Shown piece by piece: positions 55,100 through 64,000 of a stretch of 64,000 nt of DNA. A program made the translations under genes and the position numbers. The notes beneath the pieces were generated by a model, which searched no databases, had not been told where the DNA came from, and worked only from the letters and a program-made list of their open reading frames with translations. This DNA is from Acetobacteraceae bacterium H6797 (GTDB taxonomy: Bacteria; Pseudomonadota; Alphaproteobacteria; Acetobacterales; Acetobacteraceae): assembly GCA_015223225.1 (NCBI GenBank), contig JADFCQ010000001.1, positions 248,001 to 312,000 on the forward strand, given 5' to 3'. Every line of letters starts with the position of its first letter. Positions within the stretch are counted from its first letter, which is position 1.

Positions 55100-57851
55100 C
55101 AGCCTCTCCTTCTTCCTCCACTACGGGGAAGCAGGAGGTGACGTGCTCGTTCTCGTCAAGTCGCAGCAGGGTCACACCACGCGCGGAACGGCCGGTGATG
55201 CGCACCTGATCCGCCGGCGTGCGGATGAGGCGGCCAGTATCGGTGATGAGCATCACGTCATCGCCCTGGCGCACGGCGAAAGTCGCAACCACGGCCGTGC
55301 CGGTCTTCTCCGACAGGGTGATATTGGTGATGCCCTGCCCGCCACGGCCCGTGACGCGGTATTCATAGGCCGAGGAACGCTTGCCGAAGCCGCCATTGGT
55401 GACGGTGAGCAGGATTTCCTCCGACGCCTCCATCTCGGCGAAGCGCTCGGTGGAGATCGCCTCCTCGCCGGCGGAGCCTTCCTCGGCCCCTTCCTCGGCG
55501 GCGTCATCGGCCACCGCCTCGGCCTCGCCCTCGATCTCCTCGCCCTGCTGGCGGCGCTTCTGCGTGGCCATCCTGAGATAGGCCGCGCGCTCCTCTGGGC
55601 TCGCATCCACATGGCGCAGCACCGAGAGCGCGATCACCGCGTCATCCGAGCCGAGGCGCACGCCGCGCACGCCCGAGGAATCGCGGCTGGCGAAGACGCG
55701 CAGCGTGTCGCTATCGGCCACGAAGCGGATGGCGCGGCCCTTGCGGGTAGCGAGCATCACGTCATCGCCCTCGCGGCAGGTCGCGACGCCGATCAGGCTG
55801 TCGCCCTCGTCGAGCTTCATCGCGATGAGGCCCGAGGCGCGCATGTTGCGGAAGTCGGAGAGCTTGTTGCGGCGGACATTGCCCGAGGCGGTGGCGAAGA
55901 CGAGGTGCAGGTTCTCCCACAGGCTCTCATCCTGCGGCAGCGGCAGCACCGCCGTCACGCCTTCCTCCTCTTGCAGGGCCAAGACCTGGCGCAGGCTGCG
56001 GCCGCGTGCGGTCGGGCCCGCTTCCGGCAGCTTCCAGACCTTCTCGCGGAAGGCGATGCCGCGGCTGGTGAAGAAGAGCACCCATTGATGGGTATGCGCG
56101 TTGAAGCTGCGCACCACCACATCATCCTGGCGCGTGCCGGCGGCGCTGCGGCCACGGCCGCCGCGATGCTGGGCGCGGAAGGTCTCGAGCGGGGTGCGCT
56201 TCACATAGCCGTCGCGGGTGAGCGTGACGACCATGAGGCCCGGCTCGATGAGGCTCTCGTCGTCCTGGTCCGCAATGCCCTCGACGATCTCGGTGCGGCG
56301 CGGATTGTCGATCTGCGCTTTGACGGCGAGCAGCTCCTCGCTCATCAGCTCCATGCGGCGGATATGCGAGGAAAGGATCTCGAGCAGCTCGCGGATGCGG
56401 CCGCCCACCTCGTCCAGCTCGGCCAGGATCTTGTCGCGCTCGAGGCCGGTCAGGCGCTGCAGGCGCAGTTCCAGGATGCCGCGCGCCTGGGCCTCGGTGA
56501 GCTTCACCGTGTCATTGACCACGACATTGCCGGCATCGTCGACGAGGGCGAGCAGCGCGCCCACATCGCCCGCCGGCCAGTCGCGCGCCATCAGCTCGGC
56601 GCGGGCGGTGGCCGCGTCCGGGCTGCCGCGGATCACGCGGATGACCTCGTCGATATTCGCGACCGCGATGGCAAGGCCGATGAGCAGATGGCCGCGCTCG
56701 CGCGCCTTGTTCAGGCGGAAGCGCGAGCGGCGCTCGATCACCTCCTCGCGGAAGTCGATGAAGGCGCGAAGGGCCTGGCGCAGGCCCATCTGCTGCGGCG
56801 TGCCGTTATGCAGCGCGAGGAAATTGACCGGGAAGGTCGTCTGCAGATTGGTGTAGCGATAGAGCTGGTTGAGCACGACCTCGGGGGTCGCGTCCTTCTT
56901 CAGCTCGACCACGATGCGCAGCCCGTCGCGGTCTGATTCGTCGCGCAGGTCCGAGATGCCCTCGACTTCCTTGGCGCGGACCAGCTCGGCGATGCGCTCG
57001 ATCAGCGAGGCCTTGTTGACCTGATAGGGGATCTCGGAGACGGCGATGGCCATGCGGCCGCCGCGCATTTCCTCGATCTCGGCCCGGGCGCGCATGATGA
57101 TACTGCCACGGCCCGTCTCGAAGGCGCTGCGGATGCCCGAACGGCCCAGAACCAGCGCGCCGGTGGGGAAATCCGGGCCCTTGATATACTCGCTCATCAG
57201 TTCGTCGAGCGTGATATCGGGGTTCCGGATCATCGCGAGCGTCGCTTCGATCACCTCGCCCGGATTATGCGGCGGGATATTCGTCGCCATGCCGACGGCG
57301 ATGCCGTTGGCGCCGTTCACCAGCAGGTTCGGATAGGCGGCCGGGAGAACCTTCGGCTCCTGGTCGCTCTCATCGTAGTTGGGCTGGAACTCGACCGTGT
57401 CCTCGTCGATCCCGGTCAGCAGCGCCGCCGCCGCCGGGGCCAGGCGGGCCTCGGTATATCGCATGGCCGCGGCCTTATCGCCGTCCATGGAGCCGAAATT
57501 GCCCTGGCCGTCGATGAGCGGCAGGCGCATCGAGAAGGTCTGCGCCATGCGGACCATGGCGTCATAGATCGAGGCGTCACCATGGGGGTGGTATTTACCC
57601 ATGACGTCACCGGCGACGCGGGCCGATTTGCGGTGCGGCTTGTCGGGCGTGAAGCCCGATTCATGCATCGAGAAGAGGATGCGCCGGTGCACCGGCTTCA
57701 ACCCGTCCCGGATATCCGGCAGGGCGCGGGAGACGATGACCGACATGGCATAGTCGAGATACGAATTCCGCATCTCCGACTCGATGGCCACGGGCATGGA
57801 AGCGCCGTTCGGGTCAGGCTGGTCCGGGCCGGTGGTGTCGGTATCGCTCAC
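55092..57851 (-). CDS. gyrA: DNA gyrase subunit A
   Basis: A 919-residue topoisomerase subunit. The winged-helix breakage domain has catalytic Tyr132 in AMRYTEARL. The GyrA box QHRGGRG is present, confirming gyrase instead of ParC. At the quinolone site HGDASIYD, Ala93 replaces the E. coli Ser83 while Asp97 (E. coli Asp87) is kept. An acidic insertion of about 50 residues (762-810) lies between blades of the C-terminal beta-pinwheel. The tail EEEGEADA is also acidic. Length exceeds E. coli GyrA (875) mainly through these. Confidence 0.97.
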   Translation of the reverse strand: MSDTDTTGPDQPDPNGASMPVAIESEMRNSYLDYAMSVIVSRALPDIRDGLKPVHRRILFSMHESGFTPDKPHRKSARVAGDVMGKYHPHGDASIYDAMVRMAQTFSMRLPLIDGQGNFGSMDGDKAAAMRYTEARLAPAAAALLTGIDEDTVEFQPNYDESDQEPKVLPAAYPNLLVNGANGIAVGMATNIPPHNPGEVIEATLAMIRNPDITLDELMSEYIKGPDFPTGALVLGRSGIRSAFETGRGSIIMRARAEIEEMRGGRMAIAVSEIPYQVNKASLIERIAELVRAKEVEGISDLRDESDRDGLRIVVELKKDATPEVVLNQLYRYTNLQTTFPVNFLALHNGTPQQMGLRQALRAFIDFREEVIERRSRFRLNKARERGHLLIGLAIAVANIDEVIRVIRGSPDAATARAELMARDWPAGDVGALLALVDDAGNVVVNDTVKLTEAQARGILELRLQRLTGLERDKILAELDEVGGRIRELLEILSSHIRRMELMSEELLAVKAQIDNPRRTEIVEGIADQDDESLIEPGLMVVTLTRDGYVKRTPLETFRAQHRGGRGRSAAGTRQDDVVVRSFNAHTHQWVLFFTSRGIAFREKVWKLPEAGPTARGRSLRQVLALQEEEGVTAVLPLPQDESLWENLHLVFATASGNVRRNKLSDFRNMRASGLIAMKLDEGDSLIGVATCREGDDVMLATRKGRAIRFVADSDTLRVFASRDSSGVRGVRLGSDDAVIALSVLRHVDASPEERAAYLRMATQKRRQQGEEIEGEAEAVADDAAEEGAEEGSAGEEAISTERFAEMEASEEILLTVTNGGFGKRSSAYEYRVTGRGGQGITNITLSEKTGTAVVATFAVRQGDDVMLITDTGRLIRTPADQVRITGRSARGVTLLRLDENEHVTSCFPVVEEEGEADA

Positions 57852-57989
57852 TGCGTCATCCTACGCGTTATCCTGCTGGGCAAGTGGCAACCCTGACGCA
57901 GCGGAATACCGCATCAGGGCTCAGCCGGGTTTGGGCCCGGAATCCATTCTTTGTAGCCGAAAATTCGCAGAGCCTCAAATGACGCCCTG

Positions 57990-58026
57990 GAGGGGGGCTG
58001 AGCCGGTCGCGAGGCCAGCCCCTCCC
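57990..58026 (-). terminator. Hairpin after fruA
   Basis: An imperfect stem (GGAGGGGGGCTG / CAGCCCCTCC, one bulge) about 10 nt after the fruA stop on the minus strand. Not followed by a T tract; it separates the fru operon from gyrA. Confidence 0.45.
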
Positions 58027-58036
58027 CGGGACCGGA

Positions 58037-59761
58037 TCAGGCCAAACGGCGCTTCACGACCGCCAGAGCCAGCGCGGTCACGACCGTCCCGGCCACGATG
58101 GCCGCGATATAGCCGATGGGATTGCCCACCGCCGAGGGGATGCCCACCACGAAGATGCCGCCATGCGGCGCCCGCAGCGTGCAGCCCAGCAGCATGGAGA
58201 GCCCGCCCGCGACCGCCGAACCCAGCACGAAGGAGGGGATGACGCGCAGCGGGTCCTTCGCCGCGAAGGGAATGGCGCCCTCGGTGATGAAGGACAGGCC
58301 CAGTACCGCGGCGGCCTTGGAGGCCTCGCGCTCCTCGGGCGTGAACTTGTTCCGCGCGATCAGGGCGGCCAGCGCGATGCCGAGCGGCGGTGTCATGCCC
58401 GCGGCCATGATCGCGGCCATGGGGGCATAGACCTCGGTGGAGAGCAGGCTGACGCCGAAGGCATAGGCGGCCTTGTTCACCGGCCCGCCCATATCCACCG
58501 CCATCATGCCGCCGGCCACGATGCCGAGCAGCACGGCATTGGTGGTGCCCATGCCCTGGAGGAAGCGCGTCAGCGCCCCGAGCAGCGCCGCGATGGGCGT
58601 GCCAAGCACATAGATCATCATCAGGCCGACGATCAGCGAGGCCAGCAGCGGGATGACCAGCACCGGCTTCAGCCCCTGCATCGAGGCGGGCAGCGGCACC
58701 TTGTCCCTGATGAAGCGCGCCACATAACCGGCGAGGAAGCCCGCGACGATGCCGCCCAGGAAGCCCGCGCCGATATTGTTCGCGATCATGCCGCCGATGA
58801 AGCCGGGCGCGAGGCCCGGGCGGTCGGCGATGGAGAAGGCGATGAAGGCCGCCAGCACCGGCACCATCAGCGCGAAGGCCGATTTGCCGCCAATGGTCAT
58901 CAGCGCCTCGGCGAGGCTGCCGGGCACCTTGAAGGCCTCGATGCCGAAGGCGAAGGAGAGCGCGATGGCCAGGCCGCCCGCCGTCACCAGCGGGATCATG
59001 TAGCTCACGCCGGTCATCAGGTGGCGATAGGGCCCGGCCTGGCCGCCCTGCGCCGCCTTGGCGGGCGCCGTGGCCGCCTCGGGCTTGGCCTCCTCGATCG
59101 GGGCCGACAGGGCCTTGTTGATCAGGCCCGGCGCATCCTTCAGCGCATCGCCCGTGCGGGCGACGATCATGCGCTTGCCGCCGAAGCGGGAGGTATCGAC
59201 GCCCGTATCGGCCGCGATCACCACGGCATCGGCCTCGGCGATTTCCTGCGGCGTCAGCGCGCTCTGGGCGCCGACCGAGCCCTGCGTCTCGACCCGGATG
59301 GTATGGCCGAGGGAGGCCGCGCCCTTTTCCAGCGCGGCGGCGGCCATGAAAGTATGGGCGATGCCGGTCGGGCAGGCCGTGATGCCGACGAGCTTCTTGC
59401 CTGCCCCCGTGGAGGGCGCGGCGGCCGGAACGGGCGCGGGGCTCGCGCCGGCCGGCACGGCGATGCCGGCGATGGCCTTGGCCTGGGCCAGGACCTGCTC
59501 GGGATGGCGGATGGCCTCCGGCAGGCTCGCGGCCAGCACCGGACGGCCCGGATGCCACGCCGCGGCCTCGGCTGCCTCATTGCCAAGCAGGAGCAGCACG
59601 CCCTCGGCGGAGGCGGGCGCTGGGCTCGCCTCGGTATCGAGCACGAGCGCCACCCCGGCGCGGGGTGCGGCCTCGGCCAGCGCCTGGGCGGCCATCTCCG
59701 CATGCGGAGGGCTCGCCTTGTGGCGGATCAACGCCGTCACGCGGAACATCGGCTCGGACAT
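58037..59761 (-). CDS. fruA: PTS fructose transporter subunit IIBC
   Basis: A 574-residue protein. Residues 1-100 are a degenerate second IIB domain lacking the active Cys. Residues 120-220 are the functional IIB with Cys130 in GITACPTGIAHTF. Residues 240-574 form the IIC channel with eight or more helices (SYMIPLVTAGGLAIAL, APHGGIFV). It imports fructose as fructose 1-phosphate. Its start overlaps the fruK stop by one base. Last gene of fruB-fruK-fruA. Confidence 0.95.
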   Translation of the reverse strand: MSEPMFRVTALIRHKASPPHAEMAAQALAEAAPRAGVALVLDTEASPAPASAEGVLLLLGNEAAEAAAWHPGRPVLAASLPEAIRHPEQVLAQAKAIAGIAVPAGASPAPVPAAAPSTGAGKKLVGITACPTGIAHTFMAAAALEKGAASLGHTIRVETQGSVGAQSALTPQEIAEADAVVIAADTGVDTSRFGGKRMIVARTGDALKDAPGLINKALSAPIEEAKPEAATAPAKAAQGGQAGPYRHLMTGVSYMIPLVTAGGLAIALSFAFGIEAFKVPGSLAEALMTIGGKSAFALMVPVLAAFIAFSIADRPGLAPGFIGGMIANNIGAGFLGGIVAGFLAGYVARFIRDKVPLPASMQGLKPVLVIPLLASLIVGLMMIYVLGTPIAALLGALTRFLQGMGTTNAVLLGIVAGGMMAVDMGGPVNKAAYAFGVSLLSTEVYAPMAAIMAAGMTPPLGIALAALIARNKFTPEEREASKAAAVLGLSFITEGAIPFAAKDPLRVIPSFVLGSAVAGGLSMLLGCTLRAPHGGIFVVGIPSAVGNPIGYIAAIVAGTVVTALALAVVKRRLA

Positions 59762-60726
59762 CAGTACTTCCCTTCCGGAAGAAGCGCACCAAGGGATTCG
59801 ACGGTCACCGCCTGGGCGAGGCGGGCAATGGTATCGGAATCGGGTAAGCCGCCCGGGGGCCTTGAAACGGCGGCGGCGGCGGTCGCGGTGGCGAGCCGGG
59901 CAGTCTCTTCCGGCCCCAGCCCGCGCGCGATGGCGGCGCAGAGTCCGGCCACCATGGAATCGCCAGCGCCCACGGTCGTGGTCAGCGTCACCTTGGGCGG
60001 CTTGGCCCAGACCATGCCCTGGGGCAGCGCGAAGAGCGCGCCGGCGGACCCATCCGAGATCACGACCCGGGCGATGCCCTGCGCGCGCAGCGCCCGCGCG
60101 GCCTCGATCAGCCCCTCACGGCCCTCGAGGTCCCGGCCGAGATAGGCCGCCAGTTCCTCTCGGTTCGGCTTGATGAGATCGGGCTTCGCGGCCAAAGCGG
60201 GCGCCAGCGCGGCCCCGCTGGTATCGAGCGCCACGATATGCCCCGCCGCCTTGCCCTTCGCGACCAGCCCGGCCCAGGTCTCGGGCGGCAGGCCCGGCGG
60301 GAGGCTGCCGGAGAGCACGAGAATACCCGGCGCCTCTTTCGCGATCCGCGCCCAGACGCGATCCATCGTGCCCTCCGGCACGGTGGCGCCTTGGGTATTC
60401 ACATCCGTCACGCGGGAGATTTCGGTCTCGACCAGCTTCACATTGATGCGGGTGCGGCCGGGAATGGTCTCGAAGGCATTGCCGATGCCCAATTCGTCGA
60501 GAAAGGCGCCGAAGACCGGCGCGTCATGAGCGGGCAGCAGACCCCCGGCCGAGACCGGCACGCCATGCAGCCGCAGCATCGCGGCGACATTCACGCCTTT
60601 CCCCGCCGGGCGAAGCTCCACGCCCCCGGCCTTGTTCACCGCCCCCAGCCGCAGCCCTTCCAGCGGCACCGTCAGGTCCAGTGCCGGATTGAGCGTGACG
60701 GTCATGACCCGCATGAGGTCAGACAT
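59761..60726 (-). CDS. fruK: 1-phosphofructokinase
   Basis: A 321-residue PfkB-family kinase converting fructose 1-phosphate to fructose 1,6-bisphosphate. LNPALDLTVPLEGLRLGAVN starts the protein, GKGVNVA binds substrate, and the C-terminal TTVGAGDSMVAGL is the anion-hole motif with the catalytic Asp. Overlaps fruB by 8 nt and fruA by one base. Confidence 0.95.
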   Translation of the reverse strand: MSDLMRVMTVTLNPALDLTVPLEGLRLGAVNKAGGVELRPAGKGVNVAAMLRLHGVPVSAGGLLPAHDAPVFGAFLDELGIGNAFETIPGRTRINVKLVETEISRVTDVNTQGATVPEGTMDRVWARIAKEAPGILVLSGSLPPGLPPETWAGLVAKGKAAGHIVALDTSGAALAPALAAKPDLIKPNREELAAYLGRDLEGREGLIEAARALRAQGIARVVISDGSAGALFALPQGMVWAKPPKVTLTTTVGAGDSMVAGLCAAIARGLGPEETARLATATAAAAVSRPPGGLPDSDTIARLAQAVTVESLGALLPEGKY

Positions 60727-63208
60727 GGCTCATCTCCCGCGCCAGCGGCAGCGCCCGCACCTCGGCCGCCGTGCCGCAGCCCAGCGCCGCCTCGGCGAGC
60801 TGTCTGGCGCGGGCCATGCTGAGCCCCCGGATCTGCGCCTTCAGCGCCGGGACATTCGGGATGGAGACGGAAAGCTCGTCCACGCCCAGCCCGACCAGGA
60901 TCGGCGCAGCAACCGGGTCGGCCGCCATATTCCCGCAGACGCCCACCCAGCGCCCATGCGCATGGGCGGCCTTCACCGTCATCTCGATCAGCCGCAGCAC
61001 CGCCGGGTCCAGCGCATCGGAGCGGGCGCCGAGCGTCGGGTGCTGGCGGTCCACGGCGAGGGTGTATTGGGTCAGGTCATTGGTGCCGATGGAGAAGAAA
61101 TCCGCCTCCTTGGCGAGTTGGTCGGCCATGACGGCGGCCGAGGGCACCTCGACCATGATGCCCACCTCGACCATCGGCGCACCGAGTGCCTGGCGCTCCT
61201 TCTCGATGAAGGCGCGGGCGGCGCGGAGATCGGCGAGGCCGTCGACCATCGGCAGCATGATGCGCAGGTCGCCATGCCGGGCGGCCCGCAGCGCGGCGCG
61301 CACCTGCGGCCGGAAAAGCTCCGGCTCGGCGAGGCAGAGGCGGACGCCGCGCAAGCCCAGGAAGGGATTGGCCTCGACCGGGTGGTGCACGAAGCGCAGC
61401 GGCTTGTCGCCGCCCGCATCCAGCATGCGGAGAATGACCGGCAGGCCCCCGAAACCTTCGGCGAGGGCGCGGTACATTTCATACTGCTCCTCCTCGCTGG
61501 GCGCCTGGTCGCGATCATCGAAGAGGAATTCGCTGCGGACGAGGCCAGTGCCCTCGGCACCGAGTGCTACGGCTTCCACCGCCTCGGCCGGGCGGCGCGT
61601 ATTGGCCGCGACCTCGACGCGATGCCCGTCCGTGGTCACAGCGGGGCGGAAGGCATCCCGCCGCGCGGCGGCGGCGCGGTCGGCCCCTTCGGCAATGGCG
61701 GCTTCGGCGCGGGCGATAGCCTCGGCATCGGGCTCGGGGCGGAGATAGCCGCGGTCGCCATTCAGGATGGCGGGCAGGCCATCGGCCAGTTCCAGCACGC
61801 GGGGCCCGGCCGCGACGATGGCCGGAATGCCCATGGCCCGCGCCAGGATGGCCGTATGCGCCGTGGGGCCGCCCGCCGCCGTCACCAGCCCGGCCACCCG
61901 GGTCGGGTCCAGTGTCGCGGTTTCGGAGGGCGTCAGGTCCTCCGCGAGGATGATGGCATTCTCGGGCAGGGCCGCGCCGCCGGCGCTCTCGCCGGTAAGG
62001 CGCCGCAGCACGCGGCGGGCGACGTCCTTGAGGTCGATGGCGCGGGCCGCGAGCATCGCGTCGCCCATCTTGGAGAGCGTCGCGGCCTGGACATCGGCCG
62101 CCTGGCTCCAGGCCGCAGGCGCGGAGGCGCCGGCCGCAATCGCCTCACGCGCCGCACCGATCAGGGCCGGGTCGTCGAGGAATTCCTCATGGGCCGCGAA
62201 AATCGCCGCATGCTGGGCGCCGATCCGGGCCGTCATCTCCTCGCCCAGGCGGCGCAATTCGGCCCGCGCCTCGTCGATCGCCGCATCGAGCGCGGTCTGC
62301 TCGGTCAGCGGGTCGGCGGCGGTGGCCGCGAAGCCGGCCTCCTCCGAGCGGTGCCGGTAGAGCACGCCGATGGCGATGCCGGGGCTCGCGGGCAGGCCGG
62401 GAATGGCGCCGGGCTCGTCGATCTCGGCAGGCGCAGCGGCTTCGGCCGGGGCGTGGCTGGCCTCGCGCGGATCGCCCAGATTATCGGCGAAGGCGTCGAG
62501 CACGGCCTTGCGGGCCGCCTCGGCATCCGCCCCCTCGACCAGCACGCCCAGCGCCGCACCCGGCCCTGCACCGAGCTGGAGCAGGGCCATGACGCTGCGC
62601 GCATCGGCCTTCTTGCCGGCGCGGGTGATGGTGATGCGGGATTCGAATTTCTTCGCCAGGGCCACCAGGGCGCTGGCGGGGCGGGCATGCATGCCGGCCG
62701 GCACCGGCGCCGTGACCTTGTCGCCCTCGACCGGGCCATCATCCACGGGGCCGTCATCCACGGCGCTCGCTGCGGCCGGGGCGGCCTCGCCGGTCAGCGC
62801 GGCAAGGATGTCGCGGGGCTCGCCCGTGGTGGCGAGCTTCTCCGATAGCGCGGCATCGCCCAGCACGTCGGTCAGGCGGCGGAGGACCGCGATATGCTCG
62901 TCGCCCTGCGCGGCGATGGCCACCACGAGCCGCGCCTGGCCCTCATGGCCCCAGGCGACACCCGCGGGCACCTGCAGCACGGCGATGCCGGTCTGCTTGA
63001 TCAGCGCCCGGTCGCCGCGCTGGCCGTGAGGGATGGCGATGCCATTGCCGAGGAAGGTCTCGGCCTCGCCCTCGCGGCGCATCATGCTCTCGATATAGCC
63101 GGGCTCGATGCAGCCCGTTTCGACGAGCAGGCCGCCCGCCTGGCGAATGGCCTCTTCCTTGCTGGCGGGGCTCGCATCCAGGCGGATGCGTTCAAGGGTC
63201 AGGATCAA
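60719..63208 (-). CDS. fruB: PTS fructose EIIA-HPr-EI fusion protein
   Basis: An 829-residue phosphorelay protein. The EIIA domain (1-140) has His61 in [10 protein letters not shown], the HPr domain (165-250) His174 in [10 protein letters not shown], and the EI domain (270-829) His451 in [12 protein letters not shown]. It takes phosphate from PEP all the way to FruA, so the cell needs no separate EI or HPr for fructose. I chose a TTG at 63208 because GGAAGG lies 7 nt upstream and the protein then starts at the EIIA domain (ILTLERIRL); ATGs at 63244 and 63274 lack such a site. A repeated VDDGP marks the EIIA-HPr linker. Confidence 0.93.
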   Translation of the reverse strand: MILTLERIRLDASPASKEEAIRQAGGLLVETGCIEPGYIESMMRREGEAETFLGNGIAIPHGQRGDRALIKQTGIAVLQVPAGVAWGHEGQARLVVAIAAQGDEHIAVLRRLTDVLGDAALSEKLATTGEPRDILAALTGEAAPAAASAVDDGPVDDGPVEGDKVTAPVPAGMHARPASALVALAKKFESRITITRAGKKADARSVMALLQLGAGPGAALGVLVEGADAEAARKAVLDAFADNLGDPREASHAPAEAAAPAEIDEPGAIPGLPASPGIAIGVLYRHRSEEAGFAATAADPLTEQTALDAAIDEARAELRRLGEEMTARIGAQHAAIFAAHEEFLDDPALIGAAREAIAAGASAPAAWSQAADVQAATLSKMGDAMLAARAIDLKDVARRVLRRLTGESAGGAALPENAIILAEDLTPSETATLDPTRVAGLVTAAGGPTAHTAILARAMGIPAIVAAGPRVLELADGLPAILNGDRGYLRPEPDAEAIARAEAAIAEGADRAAAARRDAFRPAVTTDGHRVEVAANTRRPAEAVEAVALGAEGTGLVRSEFLFDDRDQAPSEEEQYEMYRALAEGFGGLPVILRMLDAGGDKPLRFVHHPVEANPFLGLRGVRLCLAEPELFRPQVRAALRAARHGDLRIMLPMVDGLADLRAARAFIEKERQALGAPMVEVGIMVEVPSAAVMADQLAKEADFFSIGTNDLTQYTLAVDRQHPTLGARSDALDPAVLRLIEMTVKAAHAHGRWVGVCGNMAADPVAAPILVGLGVDELSVSIPNVPALKAQIRGLSMARARQLAEAALGCGTAAEVRALPLAREMSHV

Positions 63209-63280
63209 AGGCCTGCCTTCCACTCTGTCGGAGGTCTCACGCAACATCGTCCGCGCCGCGCCGGTCGCCACCATTGTTCA

Positions 63281-63294
63281 CCGCGGTTTCAGCG
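63281..63294 (-). promoter_or_regulatory. Possible FruR/Cra-like half-site upstream of fruB
   Basis: On the minus strand GCTGAAACCGCG occurs about 75 nt upstream of the chosen fruB start. The left half matches the Cra/FruR consensus (GCTGAAACG...), the right half does not. No fruR gene is in the window. Confidence 0.3.
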
Positions 63295-63385
63295 GCGACA
63301 ACATAACAAACGGCAACGGGTTGCCTTTGACCTTCGTCAGAGCGCCCCCAGGCCGTTTGAAGCCGGCCGGCGGAGTTTCCCGCGA

Positions 63386-63958
63386 TCAGAACGGGATGTC
63401 GTCGTCCAGGTCGCCGCCCTTCGGCGCGTCCCAGCCGCCGGATGAGCGCTGCGGGCGCGCGCCGCCGCCCGAGGAGGGACGGCCGCCGCCGGCGCCACCA
63501 CCCGAACCGCCGCCATAACCGCCACCCGAGCCGCCGCCCGAATAGCCGCCCGAGGAACCGCCGCCGTAGCCGCCGGAGGAGCCGCCCTCCATGTCACCGC
63601 CGCCCGCGCCGCCACGGCCACCGACGAGCTGCAGCTCGCCGCGGAACTGGCGCAGCACGATCTCGGTCGTGTAGCGCTCGGCACCGGCCTGGTCGGTCCA
63701 TTTGCGGGTCTCGAGCTGGCCCTCGATATAGACCTCGCTGCCCTTGCGCAGATACTTCTCGGCAACCTCGCCCAGGCGCTCGTTGAAAATGGCCACCGAG
63801 TGCCATTCCGTGCGCTCCTGCTGATTGCCCTCGCGGTCCTTGAAACGCTCGGAGGTGGCGAGGCGCAGGTTCACGACCTTGCCGCCGTTCTGGAAGTTGC
63901 GGACTTCCGGGTCACGCCCCAGCCGCCCAAGAACGATCACCTTGTTCACGCCGGCCAT
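63386..63958 (-). CDS. ssb: Single-stranded DNA-binding protein
   Basis: A 190-residue protein. The OB-fold spans about 1-112 ([41 protein letters not shown]). A flexible linker with repeated [14 protein letters not shown] units (about 118-165) follows, and the tip DDDIPF recruits repair and replication proteins. A GGAGATG ribosome motif precedes the start. It is 112 nt upstream of the region leading to fruB. Confidence 0.97.
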   Translation of the reverse strand: MAGVNKVIVLGRLGRDPEVRNFQNGGKVVNLRLATSERFKDREGNQQERTEWHSVAIFNERLGEVAEKYLRKGSEVYIEGQLETRKWTDQAGAERYTTEIVLRQFRGELQLVGGRGGAGGGDMEGGSSGGYGGGSSGGYSGGGSGGGYGGGSGGGAGGGRPSSGGGARPQRSSGGWDAPKGGDLDDDIPF

Positions 63959-64000
63959 GCCACCATCTCCTCAATAGACAAAGCCCCGGCGCCGCCTGGC

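Noticed and set aside
57975..59558. 527-codon open frame on the minus strand overlapping fruA in another frame
   Set aside because: fruA in its own frame has complete IIB and IIC motifs; this frame is Arg/Gly-rich with no features.
60632..62848. 738-codon open frame on the plus strand opposite fruB
   Set aside because: fruB has all three phospho-His motifs in frame; the opposite frame is Gly/Arg/His-rich and has no domain.
63480..63600. Repetitive GCC-rich tract that resembles a CRISPR or minisatellite
   Set aside because: It encodes the Gly/Ser-rich linker of SSB; units are short, irregular and in frame.

Overview
The window is a contiguous piece of a high-GC (about 70%) alphaproteobacterial chromosome. 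Family content and gene order suggest Acetobacteraceae/Rhodospirillales, close to Roseomonas-type environmental heterotrophs. This is inferred from synteny and protein similarity, not from a search. It is mostly core and catabolic genome: I found no transposase, integrase, CRISPR array, phage gene or rRNA.

Layout. 1-8206 (+): end of an upstream gene (probably rpsA), sppA, ihfB, lapA, pyrF, trpF, trpB, trpA, a 64-codon ORF, accD and folC. 8220-13702: mostly minus-strand genes (TRIC-type channel, a Bug-like periplasmic protein, apt, TorF-type porin, tRNA-Pro, DMT exporter) with a DUF2842 protein and cytochrome c' on plus. 13740-17136 (+): a tightly coupled run of Nudix hydrolase, AlaX, sseA and metC.

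17175-27309 (-): one long co-directional block. A protocatechuate branch operon (pcaI, pcaJ, pcaF, fused pcaDC, pcaB) reads towards an XRE-cupin regulator and a glutamate-synthase-like cluster (glxB, glxC, glxD, glnT). Two tandem palindromes precede pcaI, and an AT-rich palindrome precedes glxB.

27420-34231 (-): Sel1-repeat lipoprotein, ethanolamine-type permease, a fused TRAP permease with its TAXI receptor, a tandem 105-bp non-coding repeat, and mtnP. 34432-37080 (-): the bc1 complex (petA-petB-petC). 37298-47428: hemF, comEC (-), gltX, then the pobR(-)/pobA pair followed by a DctPQM-type TRAP transporter and a YkgJ cysteine-cluster protein. 47441-53749 (-): DUF4139 protein, second DMT exporter, and two membrane glycosyltransferases coupled to a DUF2461 protein. 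53792-63958 (-): tRNA-Lys, cyclophilin, coaD, gyrA, the complete fructose PTS operon fruB-fruK-fruA, and ssb.

How it fits together. PobA makes protocatechuate from 4-hydroxybenzoate. After ring cleavage (pcaGH not in this window), PcaB, PcaDC, PcaIJ and PcaF carry carbon to acetyl-CoA and succinyl-CoA. The TRAP system beside pobA is the likely uptake route for an aromatic acid. PetABC, HemF and cytochrome c' point to an aerobic respiratory lifestyle. Fructose enters through a self-contained phosphorelay. Closely spaced and overlapping stop/start codons mark most operons. The best targets for a second look are the glx/glnT cluster with its putative operator, the tandem pca operators, and the 105-bp repeat pair.
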